This document shows, one piece after another, positions 62,601 to 64,000 of a stretch of 64,000 nucleotides of DNA (positions are counted from its first letter, which is position 1; each line of letters opens with the position of its first letter). The DNA lies in contig CAZHMD010000005.1 in the NCBI GenBank assembly GCA_964533735.1, positions 1 through 64,000 on the forward strand. Direction: 5' to 3'. The notes beneath the pieces were generated by a model. The model was not told where the DNA came from. It saw nothing but the letters and a program-made list of their open reading frames with translations, and did no database searches. A program made the position numbers and the translations under genes. Source of the DNA: UBA6107 sp964533735. GTDB lineage: Bacteria; Chloroflexota; Anaerolineae; Anaerolineales; Anaerolineaceae.

Positions 62601-62787
62601 TGACCGCATAAATGTTGTGTATTCAGCAAGTGATCAGTTATCCCGGGCAGTGACGATCTTCAAGACATTCATCATGGCTGAGACCCTGGCAGTTGAATTG
62701 GTCAATGGGGAAATACCCGAATCATGGGTGCAGGTTGAAGATGAATTTGACGGCGAACGAGTATGTATCGCACTGGAAAAGAATTAA
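59638..62787 (+). CDS. ileS: Isoleucyl-tRNA synthetase, type 2
   Basis: A 1049-residue class I synthetase charging tRNA-Ile with proofreading of valine. The HIGH region reads PPTANGKPGVHHILARVFKD and the KMSKS loop GQKMSKSRGND. Zinc-binding cysteine pairs occur in CPRCGTP, CESCHNQ and CSECGG. The length, GGWDTHGLPVEIEVEK and the C-terminal region with KVRQPLSEIAFAL are typical of the eukaryote-like IleS2 group, which tends to be resistant to mupirocin. Expression is controlled by the T-box. Confidence 0.96.
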   Translation: MFKPVTPKLDVKEMEEKVLRHWQRQDIFHKSLDQRLSGKDYIFYEGPPTANGKPGVHHILARVFKDIFPRYKTMQGFHVSRRGGWDTHGLPVEIEVEKKLGFTSKRQIEAYGIGKFNELCRDSAFTYIQEWEKLTDRIGYWVDMKSAYITYKNEYIESVWWILKNFWDRDLLYQGYKVVPYCPRCGTPLSDHEVAQGYKDVSDPSVFVRMPLADTPGTSLLVWTTTPWTLPANVAVAAGEDVNYVTVERNLPEGGSERLILAEKLLPKVFGSEEVKVVEHFKGKHLKGKKYLPLFTFLATTKPAHFVVMGNFVTTEDGTGLVHIAPAFGTDDMQVAIDEDLPILSTVAEDGTFISDVKPWAGKFVKDADPYIMRDLLDRGLLFKKEEYLHSYPFCWRCDTPLLYYARPTWYIRTSQFKDRMVELNNQINWYPQHIRNGRFGNWLANNVDWALGRERYWGTPLPVWECESCHNQTCVGSVKELSEKAGYDLSKSDLHRPHVDEIKFKCSECGGRMKRVPELIDVWFDSGSMPVGQWHYPFENEKQFKESFPADYICEAVDQTRGWFYSLHAISTLLFDSICYKNVICLGHILDAQGQKMSKSRGNDVPPWEVLDKHGADAMRWYLYTSSPPGQERRFSSDLVGEVVRNFTLTLWNTYSFFVTYANLDGWQPDPDAVIEYSSLDQWLRSSLHALVRDVTFALETYDVVGATRPIEQFVDQLSNWYLRRSRRRFWKSGSDNDKNAAYATLYEALTTVSSLLAPTMPFIADDLYMNLVGSLDPKSAQSVHLTNWPQYDPVLINEKLNRDMNLVMKLTSLGHAARNKGNRKVRQPLSEIAFALSSRDEEGTLKKYAELLEDELNVKQVRALNSAAEAVSYSLNPLPKQLGQKYGNKYPEIRKQVLALDVEKTATALLSGQGLSLKVENDLLEILPEEVEVRIQAKQGYSVASEGAYVAALVTELTPELIEEGLAREFVRRLQDLRKTADLDIADRINVVYSASDQLSRAVTIFKTFIMAETLAVELVNGEIPESWVQVEDEFDGERVCIALEKN

Positions 62788-62864
62788 TTATCGGGCTCCG
62801 TGAGGAGACCGACACGAGCAAGCATGCAATTAAGGTAAAATTGGACTGATTTCTGGAGGAATTG

Positions 62865-63404
62865 TTGAAAAAATTTACCCGAACTTATGGCTTGATGATC
62901 ATCCTGGCAGCGGTTATCATTGGTTTTGATCAAATTACCAAGGGGCTGGTCCGCTCCAACCTGGAATTCGGTCAAATTTGGATGCCCTGGGATTGGCTGC
63001 TGCCATACGCGAGGATCATTCATATATCCAATACAGGGGCAGCTTTCGGATTGTTTAAAGGCGCGAACGCCATATTCATGATCCTGGCTGTCATTGTTGC
63101 GGGAGCGATCATCTATTATTTCCCTTCTGTATCCAAAAAAGATTGGATTGTCCGGGTGGCATTATCCATGCAGCTGGCTGGTGCACTGGGTAACCTGATC
63201 GACCGAATTGCCATTGGACATGTTACAGATTTTGTTTCCGTGGGTAACTTCCCGGTTTTTAACGTGGCGGATGCTTCGATCACGATTGGCGTGGGAGTCT
63301 TAATAATCGGAATGTGGGTGCAGGAAAAACGGGAGAAGAAACTCAAGCTCGCAGCGGATGCAGAGAGTGTAACAATTATGGAACCGAGTAAGAAAATTGA
63401 ATGA
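62865..63404 (+). CDS. lspA: Lipoprotein signal peptidase LspA
   Basis: Membrane aspartyl peptidase that removes the signal peptide from diacylated lipoproteins, of which this window encodes at least six. The 179-residue protein has about four membrane segments, ISNTGAAFGL, GALGNLIDRI, and the catalytic aspartates in HVTDFV and FNVADAS. TTG at 62865 is the likely start, with GGAGG five bases upstream; TTG at 62862 is too close. It overlaps the next gene by eight bases. Confidence 0.94.
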   Translation: MKKFTRTYGLMIILAAVIIGFDQITKGLVRSNLEFGQIWMPWDWLLPYARIIHISNTGAAFGLFKGANAIFMILAVIVAGAIIYYFPSVSKKDWIVRVALSMQLAGALGNLIDRIAIGHVTDFVSVGNFPVFNVADASITIGVGVLIIGMWVQEKREKKLKLAADAESVTIMEPSKKIE

Positions 63405-64000
63405 TAAAGTGCTCCAAATTTTAGTGCCTGGTGGGTCAACTGAGCGGCTGGATAAGGTTCTCGTATTAAATTTACCCGAACATTCACGGTCGAGAATACA
63501 GGCATTGATACGCGAAGAAAAGGTTAAAGTAGATGGCAATGTAATTACGAAAAGTGGATTTGTTGTAAATGGCGGAAACCAGATCGAGATTGCCATTCCT
63601 GAACCTGTCAGTTCTGAGCTGATCCCTGAAGACATAGCCCTGGATGTCATATTTGAAAATGATGACCTGGCAGTGGTCAATAAACCTGCGGGTATGGTCG
63701 TCCATCCGGCTGCAGGGCATGCCACGGGGACCTTGGTACATGCTGCGTTATCAGAATTTGACGACCTTGACGGGATCAATGGAGAAATCCGGCCCGGGAT
63801 TGTGCACCGCCTGGATAAAGACACCTCCGGGTTGATCATCCTGGCGAAAAATGATTCTGCCATGCGCGATTTACAGGAGAAGTTCAAGTCACGCAAGGTG
63901 CAAAAAATTTACCTTGCGCTGGTCGATGGAAAACCACCAACCCCGACCGGGCGAGTGGAGGCGGCCATCGCCAGGGATCCTTCTCACCGGAAAAAAATGG
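63397..64000 (+). CDS. RluD-family pseudouridine synthase (truncated by window end)
   Basis: A 5' part of about 201 codons that runs off the window. It has an N-terminal S4 RNA-binding domain (about 15-60: ERLDKVLVLNLPEHSRSRIQ) and then the RluA/RluD core, with VNKPAGMVVHPAAGHATGTL and the catalytic HRLDKDTSGLIILAKND. This points to 23S rRNA pseudouridylation (RluD-like). The start is most likely TTG at 63397 inside the lspA end, since no ATG lies in frame nearby; GTG at 63409 is an alternative. Confidence 0.9.
   Translation, partial: MNDKVLQILVPGGSTERLDKVLVLNLPEHSRSRIQALIREEKVKVDGNVITKSGFVVNGGNQIEIAIPEPVSSELIPEDIALDVIFENDDLAVVNKPAGMVVHPAAGHATGTLVHAALSEFDDLDGINGEIRPGIVHRLDKDTSGLIILAKNDSAMRDLQEKFKSRKVQKIYLALVDGKPPTPTGRVEAAIARDPSHRKKM

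Noticed and set aside
1..64000. tRNA, rRNA, CRISPR array or insertion sequence
   Set aside because: I looked for T-loop GTTCRA patterns with cloverleaf arms, repeated spacers and transposase motifs and found none convincing; a covariance or repeat search could still find something.

Overview
The window looks like a chromosome segment of an uncultured or little-studied member of the Chloroflexota, most likely class Anaerolineae. This is inferred from the set of protein families and the medium GC content, not from a marker search. Supporting signs are a long division/cell-wall cluster with a CvpA-like gene embedded in it, a deazaflavin (F420)-type flavin/deazaflavin oxidoreductase, an actinobacterial-style ileS T-box in front of a type-2 IleRS, and many small secreted lipoproteins. 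No rRNA, tRNA, CRISPR array or recognisable insertion sequence was found.

Region 1 (1-4400, minus strand): nrdR with a likely autoregulatory promoter, then a small export locus. The locus has a short secreted protein, an 805-residue fusion of an S26B (SipW-like) signal peptidase, a DUF5305-like extracellular domain and a degenerate EAL domain, and a tiny RTX-repeat protein.

Region 2 (4480-21957, minus strand): a near-complete dcw cluster read in the order mraZ-rsmH-ftsL-ftsI-murF-mraY-murD-ftsW-murG-cvpA-like-murC-orf63-murB-ddl-ftsQ-ftsA-ftsZ. Most genes overlap by 1 to 4 bases. The cluster has a clear promoter with three MraZ boxes at its head and a terminator after ftsZ. murE is absent.

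Region 3 (22175-33227): secreted proteins (Gmad2-type lipoprotein, LysM/M23 lipoprotein, subtilisin-like protease), a Ddn-like oxidoreductase, and a formate dehydrogenase island (mobA with no standard start codon, fdhA, fdhD). This is followed by an AT-rich DJ-1/PfpI gene, a decayed second copy of the fdhD 3' end, and a lipoprotein with a LecA-like domain.

Region 4 (33328-44061, minus strand): comM/yifB; a three-gene unit of glycosyltransferase, radical SAM protein and methyltransferase; and a tightly packed six-gene run (RlmI-like methyltransferase, membrane protein, GNAT-like protein, GPH transporter, methyltransferase, DUF1028-TPR protein).

Region 5 (44183-64000, mainly plus strand): a MalY-type aminotransferase, cspA, a TPR protein, a glycan-binding-like lipoprotein, mtaB, a GH13 glucosidase, a KimA-like potassium transporter with two separate TrkA-type proteins, the rpmH-rnpA-yidD-lipoprotein-yidC-jag membrane-insertion cluster, pyrimidine nucleoside phosphorylase, T-box-controlled ileS, lspA and a truncated rluD-family gene at the window edge.
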